Below are positions 46,675-57,087 of a stretch of 64,000 nucleotides of DNA, piece by piece (position 1 is the first letter of the stretch; every line of letters starts with the position of its first letter). Position numbers and translations under genes: made by a program. Under the pieces are notes generated by a model. That model was not told the DNA's origin. It did no database searches and saw nothing but the letters and a program-made list of their open reading frames with translations. The stretch comes from Roseiflexus sp. RS-1 (lineage in GTDB: Bacteria; Chloroflexota; Chloroflexia; Chloroflexales; Roseiflexaceae), in the NCBI RefSeq assembly GCF_000016665.1, contig NC_009523.1, positions 4,029,501 through 4,093,500 of the forward strand, written 5' to 3'.

Positions 46675-47280
46675 TTACTGTTCAAAACGTGCGGCAACCG
46701 CTTCCCAATTGACCGTGTTCCACCAGGCGTCGATATAGTCGGGGCGGCGGTTCTGGTACTTCAGGTAATACGCATGCTCCCATACGTCAACACCCAGGAT
46801 CGGGATGTGCCCCTGCATGAGCGGGCTATCCTGGTTCGGCGTGCTGTAAATGTGGAGTTTGCCATCCTTATCCTTCACCAGCCATGCCCAGCCACTGCCA
46901 AAACGCTTGATGCCTGCATCCTTGATCTTCGCCTTGAATTCGGCAAAACTGCCAAACGTGTCGTTGATGGCGCGCGCCAGTGCGCCGGTCGGCTCACCGC
47001 CGCCGTTCGGACCCATGATGTTCCAGAAGAGCGTGTGATTATGATGCCCGCCACCGTTGTTGATAACCGCCTGACGAATGCTTTCCGGCACATCATTGAT
47101 ATTGCTCAGGATTTCCTCGATCGTCGCGTTTTGCAGCGATGGATGCCCTTCAAGCGCCGCGTTGAGATTGGTGACATACGCCTGATGGTGCTTGCCGTGA
47201 TGGATCTGCATCGTCATCGTGTCGATGTGCGGTTCCAGCGCCGAAAAATCATACGGCAGCGGCGGTAGTGTGAAAGCCAT
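46675..47280 (-). CDS. sod: Superoxide dismutase, Mn/Fe family (Mn-type residues)
   Basis: 201 residues. Metal ligands in [29 protein letters not shown] and [21 protein letters not shown]. The outer-sphere glutamine appears in the Mn-type position, [10 protein letters not shown], and GSGWAWLV is present. So manganese or a cambialistic metal is predicted. It is cytoplasmic, without signal peptide. AGGAGG precedes the ATG. The SufR-like regulator gene lies 49 bp upstream on the same strand, so both probably share the promoter at 48004-48033. Confidence 0.96.
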   Translation of the reverse strand: MAFTLPPLPYDFSALEPHIDTMTMQIHHGKHHQAYVTNLNAALEGHPSLQNATIEEILSNINDVPESIRQAVINNGGGHHNHTLFWNIMGPNGGGEPTGALARAINDTFGSFAEFKAKIKDAGIKRFGSGWAWLVKDKDGKLHIYSTPNQDSPLMQGHIPILGVDVWEHAYYLKYQNRRPDYIDAWWNTVNWEAVAARFEQ

Positions 47281-47329
47281 GGATAATCCCTCCTTCTCTC
47301 GACAATCAGGTATGGGCGTTGCGAATCAA

Positions 47330-47965
47330 TCATTGATCGGCGATGCGGAAGCGACAGCAGCGGCCATCGGCGGCAATTGTCTGCTGCCGCTCGACCGGAA
47401 CGCGGAGCAGGTCTTCATACAGCGCGCGCTCGTGGACGCATGCCTGTGGATAATCACGCGCTACACAATCGATGGGGCAATTATGTTCGACCAGTTCAAT
47501 CGCGCCGTCCGGCAGGCGACGCCACTCGCACATGTACCCGTGTTCGTTCAGAATGGACGCCAGTTCAGCGACCCGTTCCGGCAAGGAGCGCCCCTCCAGG
47601 CGCGGCGCGTATTCGGCGTGCAAACGCTTTCGCCGCGCCTCAAACAGGCGGTTGATCGCCTCCTCGCCTCCCTGCGCCTTGACAAACTCCAGCGCGTCGA
47701 TCAGCAGATGGTCGTATGCTTTGGGGAAGAGCGCCTCAGCAGCGGCAGTAAGCGCGTATAGATGACTGGGCCGCCCGACCGAACGCCGCACGCCACTGGT
47801 TTGCACCAGCCCGTCGCGCTCCAGCAACGCCAGATGCTGACGCACACCAACCGAACCGATACCAAGCTCGTCGCTCAACTCGCCAGCTGTCATCGGACCC
47901 TTCCGCCGCAGGAGCAGCAGTATCTGCTGGCGCGTTTCTCCCTGTTCGCGGTGTGCCGTCAGCAT
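47330..47965 (-). CDS. SufR/DeoR-like winged-helix regulator with iron-sulfur-type cysteines
   Basis: About 211 residues. An N-terminal winged helix (TRQQILLLLRRKGPMTAGELSDEL, GVRQHLALLERDGLVQTSG, RPSHLYALT) is followed by a helical region and a cysteine-rich tail with cysteines in NCPIDCVARDYPQACVHE and DGRCCRF. The pattern is that of SufR-like repressors which bind a [4Fe-4S] cluster and sense redox or iron. The ATG at 47965, with GGAG 9 bp upstream, is preferred over a GTG at 47983. sod follows, suggesting redox control of sod and of itself. Confidence 0.85.
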   Translation of the reverse strand: MLTAHREQGETRQQILLLLRRKGPMTAGELSDELGIGSVGVRQHLALLERDGLVQTSGVRRSVGRPSHLYALTAAAEALFPKAYDHLLIDALEFVKAQGGEEAINRLFEARRKRLHAEYAPRLEGRSLPERVAELASILNEHGYMCEWRRLPDGAIELVEHNCPIDCVARDYPQACVHERALYEDLLRVPVERQQTIAADGRCCRFRIADQ

Positions 47966-47987
47966 AGCGACGCTCCACAACACCAGT

Positions 47988-47999
47988 ATGAGTACCCAT
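47988..47999. promoter_or_regulatory. Candidate operator palindrome before the SufR-like gene
   Basis: ATGAGTACCCAT is a near-palindrome (ATG-n-GTAC-n-CAT) just downstream of the -10 box of the minus-strand promoter, a good site for autorepression. CAGTAT also occurs on both sides. Confidence 0.35.
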
Positions 48000-48003
48000 C
48001 GTC

Positions 48004-48033
48004 AGTATAGCACCCGCGTTCTGGCTTTGTCAA
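48004..48033 (-). promoter_or_regulatory. Promoter of the SufR-like regulator / sod unit
   Basis: On the minus strand TTGACA (48028-48033), 18 bp, TATACT (48004-48009). This is a near-consensus sigma-70-type promoter with the start about 30 bp before the ATG. Confidence 0.78.
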
Positions 48034-48082
48034 GCAAATGCTTTCGTAAATCGGGCAGAATAATGCGCAAATGAGGAAACGC

Positions 48083-48111
48083 TTGACAGAAGAGGTATCA
48101 GGGCGTAGACT
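48083..48111 (+). promoter_or_regulatory. Promoter of the SDR gene
   Basis: TTGACA (48083-48088), 17 bp, TAGACT (48106-48111). It diverges from the SufR promoter, with the two -35 boxes about 50 bp apart. Confidence 0.72.
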
Positions 48112-48155
48112 CTCGCCGCTATGCAGACTCAGATGCACGTCGAGGCATGCCGCCC

Positions 48156-48932
48156 ATGGAATCGCTGACAGGTCGGGTTATTGTCATCACCGGGGCATCG
48201 AGCGGTTTTGGCGAGTTGATTGCGCAACGATGCGTCGCCGCTGGCGCGCGTGTCGCTCTGGCAGCGCGCACGGCGGCAAAACTCGATCAACTCGCCGCCA
48301 GCCTCGGTGGTCCTGCCCACGCCATCGCCGTCGCCACCGATGTCGGCAACCCTGATGACGTTGCGCGTCTGGCGCAAACCGCGCTCGACCATTTCGGTCA
48401 TGTCGATGTGCTGGTCAACAACGCCGGATTCGGTGTGTTCGACCGTCTGGCGGAAGCTCGCCTGGACGACATTCGTGCTATGATGGAGGTGAATGTCTTT
48501 GGTGCGCTGGCATGCACCCAGGCGTTCCTGCCGCATATGCTCGCCAGGCGCAGCGGGCAGATTGTGATGATGGCATCAATGGCCGGACTGGTTGCTGCGC
48601 CCAATATGGGCGGTTATACCGCGAGCAAGCACGCGCTCGTCGGTCTCAGTCGCACCCTGATGCTCGAACTCGAAGGGAGCGGTGTGCACTGTGCGCTGAT
48701 CTGTCCTGGCGTCGCCGAGACTGGTTTCCAGCACCGTGCTGGCGCCGACAAGTATCCGCGCATCGCCCGCCTTTCGGCATGCACCGCCGAACAGGTCGCC
48801 GATGCAACGGTGCGGGCAATTGCGCGCCGCACCCACGGTGAAATCGTTGTGCCCTGGTATGGGCGGTTGCTGGCTCTGATAAGTTATCCGCTGCCCGGCG
48901 CCACCCGCGCTGTGATGCGGTTGATTGGCTGA
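48156..48932 (+). CDS. Short-chain dehydrogenase/reductase
   Basis: About 258 residues. Classical SDR: cofactor loop VIVITGASSGFGELIAQ, NNAGFGVF, catalytic Ser in MMASMAGLVAAP, and YTASKHAL with the Tyr/Lys pair. An Arg or Ala-Arg after the second strand (ALAARTAAKL) suggests NADPH. The ATG at 48156 is used because GAGG lies 10 bp upstream; the ATG at 48147 would leave 1 bp. The C-terminal segment LLALISYPLPGATRAVMRLIG is hydrophobic and may contact the membrane. The substrate is unknown. The aminotransferase follows after 12 bp. Confidence 0.88.
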   Translation: MESLTGRVIVITGASSGFGELIAQRCVAAGARVALAARTAAKLDQLAASLGGPAHAIAVATDVGNPDDVARLAQTALDHFGHVDVLVNNAGFGVFDRLAEARLDDIRAMMEVNVFGALACTQAFLPHMLARRSGQIVMMASMAGLVAAPNMGGYTASKHALVGLSRTLMLELEGSGVHCALICPGVAETGFQHRAGADKYPRIARLSACTAEQVADATVRAIARRTHGEIVVPWYGRLLALISYPLPGATRAVMRLIG

Positions 48933-48944
48933 TAAAGGTGGTGT

Positions 48945-50111
<1,167 letters not shown>

Positions 50112-50128
50112 CCGTCGGAGGACGCGCA

Positions 50129-50479
50129 ATGTCTGCCGAACAGCCGCCAACCGAGCCATCAAACAATGCGCAGGTGGTCGTCGAAGAACAACTCTACTGT
50201 TCGCTCACCGGTCGCCCGATCAGCCGCGATGAGGCATACTGGGCGCCGCCGTTCATCACCGCGCGCGAACTGGTGACGACTATCCTGACGACGGCGTTTC
50301 GCGCGCCGCACCAGCTTGGCTACATCCTGTTCGCCGAACAACCGAACGTTCCCTATGCTAAAGATGTGCGTGAACAACTCGCGCAACGCCGCAGCGCCGA
50401 ACAACTCAAACTGCTGATCGGCATGCTGGTGGTGCTGGGGCTGCTCCTCTTGCCGGTCATTCTGCTGATATTTCGCTGA
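50129..50479 (+). CDS. Small membrane-anchored protein of unknown function
   Basis: 116 residues with GGAGG 7 bp before the ATG. A CSLTGRPISRDEAYWAPPFITARE segment resembles the treble-clef/zinc-like opening of small Chloroflexota proteins but has one cysteine only. One C-terminal transmembrane helix (LKLLIGMLVVLGLLLLPVILLIF) gives a tail-anchored topology. It lies between the aminotransferase and GT2 genes with short gaps. Confidence 0.72.
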   Translation: MSAEQPPTEPSNNAQVVVEEQLYCSLTGRPISRDEAYWAPPFITARELVTTILTTAFRAPHQLGYILFAEQPNVPYAKDVREQLAQRRSAEQLKLLIGMLVVLGLLLLPVILLIFR

Positions 50480-50485
50480 GGAACG

Positions 50486-51169
50486 ATGCTGCTCTCGGTC
50501 ATTATTCCGTGCTACAACGAGTCGGCGACGCTGCGCGCCATTCTGGAGAAGGTGCGCGCCGTCGATATCGATAAGGAAATCATTGCCGTTGACGATCATT
50601 CCAGCGACGACACCTATCGCATCCTGTGCGAAGAAGCCGCCCGCGATCCATCGATGACGGTCATTCGCCATCCACGCAATCGGGGCAAGGGCGCTGCCGT
50701 TCGCAGCGGGCTGGCGCGCGCCCGCGGCGAGATCGTCATCGTCCAGGACGCCGATCTGGAGTATGACCCGAACGACTACTACGAACTGGTGGCGCCTATC
50801 GCTCAGGGGCGCGTCAATGTGGTCTTCGGTTCACGCTTCCTCGGTCGGCACACCGGTATGTACTTCTGGAATGCGCTCGGCAACAAAGGGTTGACCTTCC
50901 TGACCAACTTTCTGTTCAACTGCTGGATCTCGGACATGGAGACCTGTTACAAAGCCATGCGCACCGAGATCATGCGCGATTTGAAACTGGAGAGCAACGA
51001 TTTCCGCATCGAGCCGGAGATCACCGCCAAGGTGCTGAAGCGCGGGCACCGCATCTATGAAGTGCCGGTCTCCTATCTGGGACGCACCTACGAGGAAGGC
51101 AAAAAAATGAAGCCCAGTCAGGGCTTCTACGCGATTCTGGCGCTGCTGCGTTACCGGCTGTGGGATTAG
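50486..51169 (+). CDS. Family 2 glycosyltransferase (DPM1/polyprenyl-phosphate type)
   Basis: 227 residues. GT-A fold: [57 protein letters not shown] with the DxD-type motif, and [11 protein letters not shown], typical of dolichol/polyprenyl-phosphate mannosyl- or glucosyl-transferases. No transmembrane segment, so it acts at the inner face. The stop TAG overlaps the aroQ stop on the other strand (4-bp convergent overlap). Confidence 0.9.
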   Translation: MLLSVIIPCYNESATLRAILEKVRAVDIDKEIIAVDDHSSDDTYRILCEEAARDPSMTVIRHPRNRGKGAAVRSGLARARGEIVIVQDADLEYDPNDYYELVAPIAQGRVNVVFGSRFLGRHTGMYFWNALGNKGLTFLTNFLFNCWISDMETCYKAMRTEIMRDLKLESNDFRIEPEITAKVLKRGHRIYEVPVSYLGRTYEEGKKMKPSQGFYAILALLRYRLWD

Positions 51170-51600
51170 GCGCGTTTTTCTTCCAGCAACCACTCCAGCG
51201 CCAGCAGGTATCCGCGCCACCCCAACCCCGCGATCTGTCCCGTCGCTACTGGTGCAACCACCGAGGTATGCCGGAACGGTTCGCGCCGGTAAACATTCGA
51301 CAGATGCACCTCGATGATCGGCGCCTTGAGCATCGCCAGGGCGTCACGCAGCGCCAACCCGTAGTGCGTCAGCGCGCCGGGGTTGATGATAATCCCGTCG
51401 GCGTCCCACCCTTCCGCCTGCAAGAAATCGATCAGCGCCCCTTCGTGATTCGATTGGATAGTCAAGAGTGTCGCGCCTGCCGCAGTTGCCCGCTCACGCA
51501 GCGCTGCATCGATCTCGTCGAGCGTGACGCTGCCATACACCTCCGGCTCACGTCGCCCCAGCATATTCAGGTTTGGTCCGTGGATCACCAGGATTTTCAT
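51166..51600 (-). CDS. aroQ: Type II 3-dehydroquinate dehydratase
   Basis: 144 residues. [21 protein letters not shown] with the flexible loop, [29 protein letters not shown] (usually NPGAYTHTS) and [19 protein letters not shown]. It dehydrates 3-dehydroquinate to 3-dehydroshikimate in the shikimate pathway. Its ATG overlaps the stop of the preceding 1,829-residue secreted protein as ATGA, so translation is coupled to an unrelated surface protein. No other aro gene is in the window. Confidence 0.95.
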   Translation of the reverse strand: MKILVIHGPNLNMLGRREPEVYGSVTLDEIDAALRERATAAGATLLTIQSNHEGALIDFLQAEGWDADGIIINPGALTHYGLALRDALAMLKAPIIEVHLSNVYRREPFRHTSVVAPVATGQIAGLGWRGYLLALEWLLEEKRA

Positions 51601-54600
51601 CGCTGCACCAGCGGCAGATAGACATCATACGTCGCCTGCGGCAACGCCGCCGGAATGACGAACAGATTCTCGACCTCGAACACTTTCGTCGGATCGCTCT
51701 GCGATTGCGCCCGCACCCGAATGCGGTTGACCGAACCCGGCGGCGCGTTCGTCGGCACATTGACATCGAGCGTTATAAACGGCGCCTGCTGATTCGGTCC
51801 CAGTGTGCGCTGCGTCGGTTGCAGAACGATGTTCCAGTTCAATGTCTGGGTATATGTCAACACGAATGTGTCGGTCGCATTGCCGGTGTTGAGCAGTTGA
51901 TGGGTCAACCGCACCTGGTCGCCCGCCTGAACAACGCGCGTGTACGCCGGGGAGATCACCGCGTTCACTACCTGGCGAATGGTGGTGTACTCGCGCGCAC
52001 TGGCGGCGATGTTGGGATCCGACACCGACTGGACGCTCAGGCGCATGGCGTCGATCGTGTTGGAGAGCACGCCGGTCGGAATGCGGATGCTGACGCTCAC
52101 CTCGCGCTCCTCGCCGGGTTGCAGGAACGTCGCCGGCGGCAGGCTCACCTCGTACCCCAGCGGCGCCAGCGCGCTGAACACAAAAGTATCGGCAACCGGG
52201 CGCACATTGCGCAGCGTGTGGGTGTAGACCACCGTTGCGCCGGGCAACCCGAAGCCCCACTGCTCGACCGGCGTCAACAGGTCGCCGATTGCGATCAACT
52301 GCGCCGTGGTGGTCAGCGTTGCCGATGCCAGCACCGGACCCGCACCGTCGCCACGCAACGCTTCGACCGTCACGCTCTGCGTCCCGACCACATCCGCCGG
52401 GACGCTCACCTGCACCGTCAATGGCGTCGGCGTTGTTGCGTCCGGCGTCAGGATCGCCGTGAGCGTCGGCGTGACGCTTGCCGTCCAACCGCCGGTCAGA
52501 CTTGCCGGATTCAGGCGCAGGGTATAACTGATGGTCGTATTGCCGGTGTTGAACAGATTGAGGGTATAGATTGCAGTCGCCGGTGCGCCGCTGGTGAAGA
52601 CGGTCTGCTGCGCCAGACCAACCACGTCGATGCGCGCATTGTCGGCTTCGTTCACGGTCACCGTATCGACGACGCTCTGCGGCGGCGCACCCTGCGCTGA
52701 CGTCGCCGTGAGGGTAACGACCCCGGTCGTTCCGGCCGGCGCCGCCGGCGGGATGCGCACTTCAAGCGTCACAAGCCGCGTTGATCCCGGCGGCACGGTG
52801 GCAACCGTTCCCGGCGGCGAGGCGCTGAACCCGCCGCCGCTCACCTGCACGCTGAAGGTGTAGGTGTCGGTCACATTGCCGGTGTTCGTCACCCGGTGGG
52901 TGAAGCCGATCACTGTGTCGGGCGCGCCGCTACCGCTCTCATTTGCGGTGAAGAGGAACTGCGGCACTGCCGTTACATTCGCCACATCGGTCACTGCGTC
53001 CGAGGTGCCGGTTGTGCTTGCCTGCACCTGGAACGGGTACAGTCCTGTCGGAACCTGGGGCAACTGCGACGGCGTGGTGACAACCAGATCGAACTGACAC
53101 GTCGCACCGGGCGCGAGTCCCGTCAGACAGTTCGCCGGAACCAGGTTCGTCGGACCGGCAATGCTCCACCCGCCCGGCAAACCACCCGCGCTGACGCTGA
53201 AGCCGCCGGCGACATTCCCGACATTCGTCAGCACGTGGGTGAAGGTCACGCTTCCCGGCGGCGTCACATTCTGCGTCTGCCCGGGTGAGAGACGCACCCC
53301 CGGCGCCGCCTGCACATTCACCGTGTCGGTCTGCGTCTGCGACGCTACCCCGCCCCCGACGCGCTCACCGGTCACCTGGATCGTTTGCACTCCGACAGCC
53401 TGCCCATCGCGCACCCGCGCCTGCACCACCACCTGCTGCGATGCGTTGCGCGCCAGCAGGAACGGAGCAGACGGCGTAACGACCAGGTTTTCCAGCCCGC
53501 TGCTCAACGTTGCCGTCACCACAAACGTATCCGACCCGTTGCCGGTGTTGGTCAGCGTATGGGTGAAGACCGCCGTCGCGCCCGGCGGCAGGTTGAGGGT
53601 TGGAACGGTTGCCGGACTCAGCGTAAATCCAGGGACCAGCCCGACGCGCGTCACACTGGCGGCGCTCGCCGACGCGCCGCCGCTTGCCAGCACCGTCAAC
53701 GTCGCCGTCACCAGCGTGCCAGCATCCGGAATCGGCGCATTCGGCACGGTCACCGTCATGGTTACCACCCGCGACTCGCCTGCATTCAGGTTGAACGGCG
53801 CCGGATCGGTCAACGCGCCGCTCCAGGGGCTGCCCTGCGACAGAGTAAGCGATGGCGTAAAGGTTCCGGCGCTCTGACCGATGTTTGTCACCGTATGCGT
53901 AAATGTCACGGTTTCGCCGGGCAGCGCCTCCCTCAGTTGAGAAGCGGGCGTGATCTGCGGCGCAGCGCCCGCCGAAGCGGTATCGGTCGCCGTCGCCTGA
54001 ACATCAGGATTGCCGCTTGATCGCGCCGTCACCGTCACCGTGTAGAGCGACGAACCGGGACCGACGGGAATGTTCAACTGAATCTGTCGCGTGCATGACG
54101 AAAACGCCGCCAGGTTCACGCAGTTGCCGCCAACCACGCTCACGGTCGCGCCATCGTTCGGCGAAACACTGGCTGTGACGGTTATCGTGTCCATGCCGTT
54201 GCCGGTATTGGTGATCATATGCGTAAACGTGATCACCTGCGGTCGCGCGAACGTGGCAGTTTGACTGGTTGGCGCAATCGCCACGCCGTACACCTGCGCG
54301 ACGGACGTGGTCGTATTGACGGTGCGCTGTGTTGCGCCGACCTGCGCCGTCACGCTGAAGGTGTAGTTCCCCGCCAGCGCATTGGCGGGAACCGCAAAGG
54401 AAATGGTGAACGTTTCCGACGCCCCGGCGTTCAGATTGAGCGTCGAGGGCGTCGGCGTCGATGCCCAGCCGGTCGTGTCGTTGCGCGAGATGTTGACCGT
54501 GATCGGCGACGCGCCGGTATTCGTCACCGTGTAGGTGTAGATAACATTCGTGCCCGGATTGACCGGACCGGTTCCCGGCGGACTGCGCCCCGTCTGCGCC

Positions 54601-57086
54601 AGCGTGAAGTCGGTCTGGCAACTGAACGGCGCTTCGAACATGGTGAGGTTGAATTCAGAGGTATTCCCGCCCTGATCGGTGACCGTCGCCGAGAAGAAGC
54701 GGTCGCAGTCTGGCACCGGCACATTGACCGTCGCACCAGCGGAGGCGCCATCGAGGAACGCCAGGTAGCGCGGACCCTCAGCATCATCGCGGGTAGGGCT
54801 GGTAAACACTTCAATGCGACACCCGCTGGCGCCACAGTTCGCGCCAGATGGAACCTGCACCTGAAGGGTGGGAGGACTGCCGCCGGTAATGCCGCTGATC
54901 GTCGGCGGCTGCGGCGGACTGCCCGCGCGGTTGATCCCCTTGCCGCTGTTGTCGCGCGTTTCTGTACCGGAAATGCGCACCTGACTGACGGTTGAGTCGA
55001 CGAACACACCGTGACCACCCGATGTGCCGCCATTGTTGTGCGCCAGGTTGCGCAACAGCGTGTTGCCGTTCGCATTCACGCCGACCAGGATGCCGTGCAG
55101 GGTATTGTACGACAGCACATTGCGCGTATTGTTCACCCCCACGCCGCCAGCCCCGCCAATGGTATTGCCGCTCGTCTGGAATAGCCAGACGCCACGCTGG
55201 TTGCCCGCGCTGGCAAGACCGATGGTGTTGGCGCTGATCTCGTTGCCTGTTGTAAACGTTGACTCGATCTGGATTCCTGTTCCCAACCCGCCGATGGTAT
55301 TGCCGATGATCCGGTTGTTATCCGCCCGCAGCGAAGAACTGTTGCCAATGATGTAGACCCCGATTGAACTCGGTGACGGACTGGCGCGCAACGATTGACC
55401 GGTCGCAGCCACGCCGATAAAGTTGCCGATCACCTCATTATTCGAGGTGTTCGGTGTTCCATCGGAGCGGATCTGCACCGCGACCGGCGTCGATCCCAGA
55501 CCATACGCGATGATATTGGCATCGCCGGGGTTCGTGCCGCCGATCCGATTGCCCGGCGATGTGCTTGATGTCGTTCCACGGCTGATCCAGATACTCGCCT
55601 GCCCGTTGGCGAAAGCATCGTCGGAAATCGGCGGCGTGGCAGTGTTGATCCCAATCCGATTCCCGACAACCACTGCCCCATCGCTTGCCAGAAGAATGCC
55701 ATTCCCCCAGTTATTTGCGATCACATTGTTGCGAATGGTTGTCTGGCGCGCATTGTTTTCGACGAATATGCCGTGCCCCAGATTGCCCAGCGAGTCGGTT
55801 CCGCTGCGCCCAAACGATGCACCATTCGCGTTCAGACCAATATGGTTGCCCTGAATGGTTGTATTCAACACCGAGCGACCGCGGAGGTGAATACCATGAC
55901 CTCCTGGCGGTGTCGTTCCATTGCCGGAGATAATGTTTCGCTCCGCCAGCGTTACCCCGCCGATCCGGGTATTGTGCGCACCTGCAATGTAGATGCCGAC
56001 CCTGTTGGGCACGCGGGTGGTTGAGATTCCCCCTTTCGTCGTGCCGATGACGTTGCCAGTGATGACCGTATCGAGCGGGCTATCCGTACCATCGACACTA
56101 AGACCGTACATGTAGATGCCGTAGGAACCGGACGTCGCATCATGCCCTGAAATAACGTTCGCATCGATGATCGTATCATCCAGGTACTGGTAGAGCAGCA
56201 CGCCATACCGCTGATTGCCCGTATCGCCAGCAATCTTCGCAGTGCCTGCCAGGTTCGTGCCGATCAGGTTGCCACGGATGACATTGCCGCGTCCGTTATC
56301 GTAAGTAGAGGCAGTCAGATACACGTTCGCAGACGTACCAGACGTTCCTCGACCATTGCCGGCAATCAGGTTGCCGAATGCATTATCGCCCGCCGTATCG
56401 ATGTCGGGACCCGCTCCCGCCGTTGGGTTGCCGATAATATTGTTGCCCGCGTTGCGTATCTGCACGCCAGCGAGATGATTTCTCGCCGCCGAAGTGCCGT
56501 CCGGCGTCGTGCCCAGGTAGCACCCGTGAACACGATTATTCGTCGAGTCGCGGATAAAAATACCACTGCCGGTTGTGTCGCTAAAATCGAACGGATTGGC
56601 CACAAAGTTCTGGATCGTCAGGCGACGGATGGTGTTTCCCGATGAGATGATCGTCAGACCATTCGCGCCGCCGGTGATCAACGATCCGTCCAGCACAACA
56701 CGCGGGTGCGCCCAACTCGCATTGCCAACCGGTTGCGTCCTGCCGTCGATGGTGACGTTCCCGACGGTGATCGCAGGAAGCGCGCTCGCCAGTCGAATAA
56801 CCCAGTAGCCGGATGAATTGTAGCCGGACGACGCGGTTGGGATGTTGAATGCAATCGTATGCGGTCCAGGCGTCAGCGCATTGACCTCCTGGATCGCCGC
56901 GCGCAGCGTACACTGACCGCCAGCGGTCTGACAGACGCCGTTACCGGGACTGGCATCGGGGTCATCGCCGGTGCTGTTGACAGTGAACGTCGCAGCCAGA
57001 ACCGGCGGCGCCGGTGTGACCACAAAGAACGCCAGCAGCGCAAGAACGGAGAGAAGACGATATGCACGCGCCAATGGGCACCTCAT
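51597..57086 (-). CDS. Giant secreted beta-helix/CARDB-repeat protein with C-terminal VYLPLVQR
   Basis: 1,829 residues. A signal peptide ([22 protein letters not shown]) is followed by a CSLREA-type opening ([30 protein letters not shown]). Right-handed parallel beta-helix repeats follow, with many GNxIGGT/NxIxGN turns to about residue 760. Then come about ten tandem beta-sandwich modules with VTNTGN/TFTHTxTNTG marks (DUF11/NEW3/CARDB kind). The protein ends VYLPLVQR, shared with the paralogue upstream. It is probably displayed or released at the cell surface. The gene begins one base after the stop of the 57088-61407 gene, so reinitiation is expected, and its stop overlaps the aroQ start. 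Confidence 0.85.
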   Translation of the reverse strand: MRCPLARAYRLLSVLALLAFFVVTPAPPVLAATFTVNSTGDDPDASPGNGVCQTAGGQCTLRAAIQEVNALTPGPHTIAFNIPTASSGYNSSGYWVIRLASALPAITVGNVTIDGRTQPVGNASWAHPRVVLDGSLITGGANGLTIISSGNTIRRLTIQNFVANPFDFSDTTGSGIFIRDSTNNRVHGCYLGTTPDGTSAARNHLAGVQIRNAGNNIIGNPTAGAGPDIDTAGDNAFGNLIAGNGRGTSGTSANVYLTASTYDNGRGNVIRGNLIGTNLAGTAKIAGDTGNQRYGVLLYQYLDDTIIDANVISGHDATSGSYGIYMYGLSVDGTDSPLDTVITGNVIGTTKGGISTTRVPNRVGIYIAGAHNTRIGGVTLAERNIISGNGTTPPGGHGIHLRGRSVLNTTIQGNHIGLNANGASFGRSGTDSLGNLGHGIFVENNARQTTIRNNVIANNWGNGILLASDGAVVVGNRIGINTATPPISDDAFANGQASIWISRGTTSSTSPGNRIGGTNPGDANIIAYGLGSTPVAVQIRSDGTPNTSNNEVIGNFIGVAATGQSLRASPSPSSIGVYIIGNSSSLRADNNRIIGNTIGGLGTGIQIESTFTTGNEISANTIGLASAGNQRGVWLFQTSGNTIGGAGGVGVNNTRNVLSYNTLHGILVGVNANGNTLLRNLAHNNGGTSGGHGVFVDSTVSQVRISGTETRDNSGKGINRAGSPPQPPTISGITGGSPPTLQVQVPSGANCGASGCRIEVFTSPTRDDAEGPRYLAFLDGASAGATVNVPVPDCDRFFSATVTDQGGNTSEFNLTMFEAPFSCQTDFTLAQTGRSPPGTGPVNPGTNVIYTYTVTNTGASPITVNISRNDTTGWASTPTPSTLNLNAGASETFTISFAVPANALAGNYTFSVTAQVGATQRTVNTTTSVAQVYGVAIAPTSQTATFARPQVITFTHMITNTGNGMDTITVTASVSPNDGATVSVVGGNCVNLAAFSSCTRQIQLNIPVGPGSSLYTVTVTARSSGNPDVQATATDTASAGAAPQITPASQLREALPGETVTFTHTVTNIGQSAGTFTPSLTLSQGSPWSGALTDPAPFNLNAGESRVVTMTVTVPNAPIPDAGTLVTATLTVLASGGASASAASVTRVGLVPGFTLSPATVPTLNLPPGATAVFTHTLTNTGNGSDTFVVTATLSSGLENLVVTPSAPFLLARNASQQVVVQARVRDGQAVGVQTIQVTGERVGGGVASQTQTDTVNVQAAPGVRLSPGQTQNVTPPGSVTFTHVLTNVGNVAGGFSVSAGGLPGGWSIAGPTNLVPANCLTGLAPGATCQFDLVVTTPSQLPQVPTGLYPFQVQASTTGTSDAVTDVANVTAVPQFLFTANESGSGAPDTVIGFTHRVTNTGNVTDTYTFSVQVSGGGFSASPPGTVATVPPGSTRLVTLEVRIPPAAPAGTTGVVTLTATSAQGAPPQSVVDTVTVNEADNARIDVVGLAQQTVFTSGAPATAIYTLNLFNTGNTTISYTLRLNPASLTGGWTASVTPTLTAILTPDATTPTPLTVQVSVPADVVGTQSVTVEALRGDGAGPVLASATLTTTAQLIAIGDLLTPVEQWGFGLPGATVVYTHTLRNVRPVADTFVFSALAPLGYEVSLPPATFLQPGEEREVSVSIRIPTGVLSNTIDAMRLSVQSVSDPNIAASAREYTTIRQVVNAVISPAYTRVVQAGDQVRLTHQLLNTGNATDTFVLTYTQTLNWNIVLQPTQRTLGPNQQAPFITLDVNVPTNAPPGSVNRIRVRAQSQSDPTKVFEVENLFVIPAALPQATYDVYLPLVQR

Positions 57087-57087
57087 T

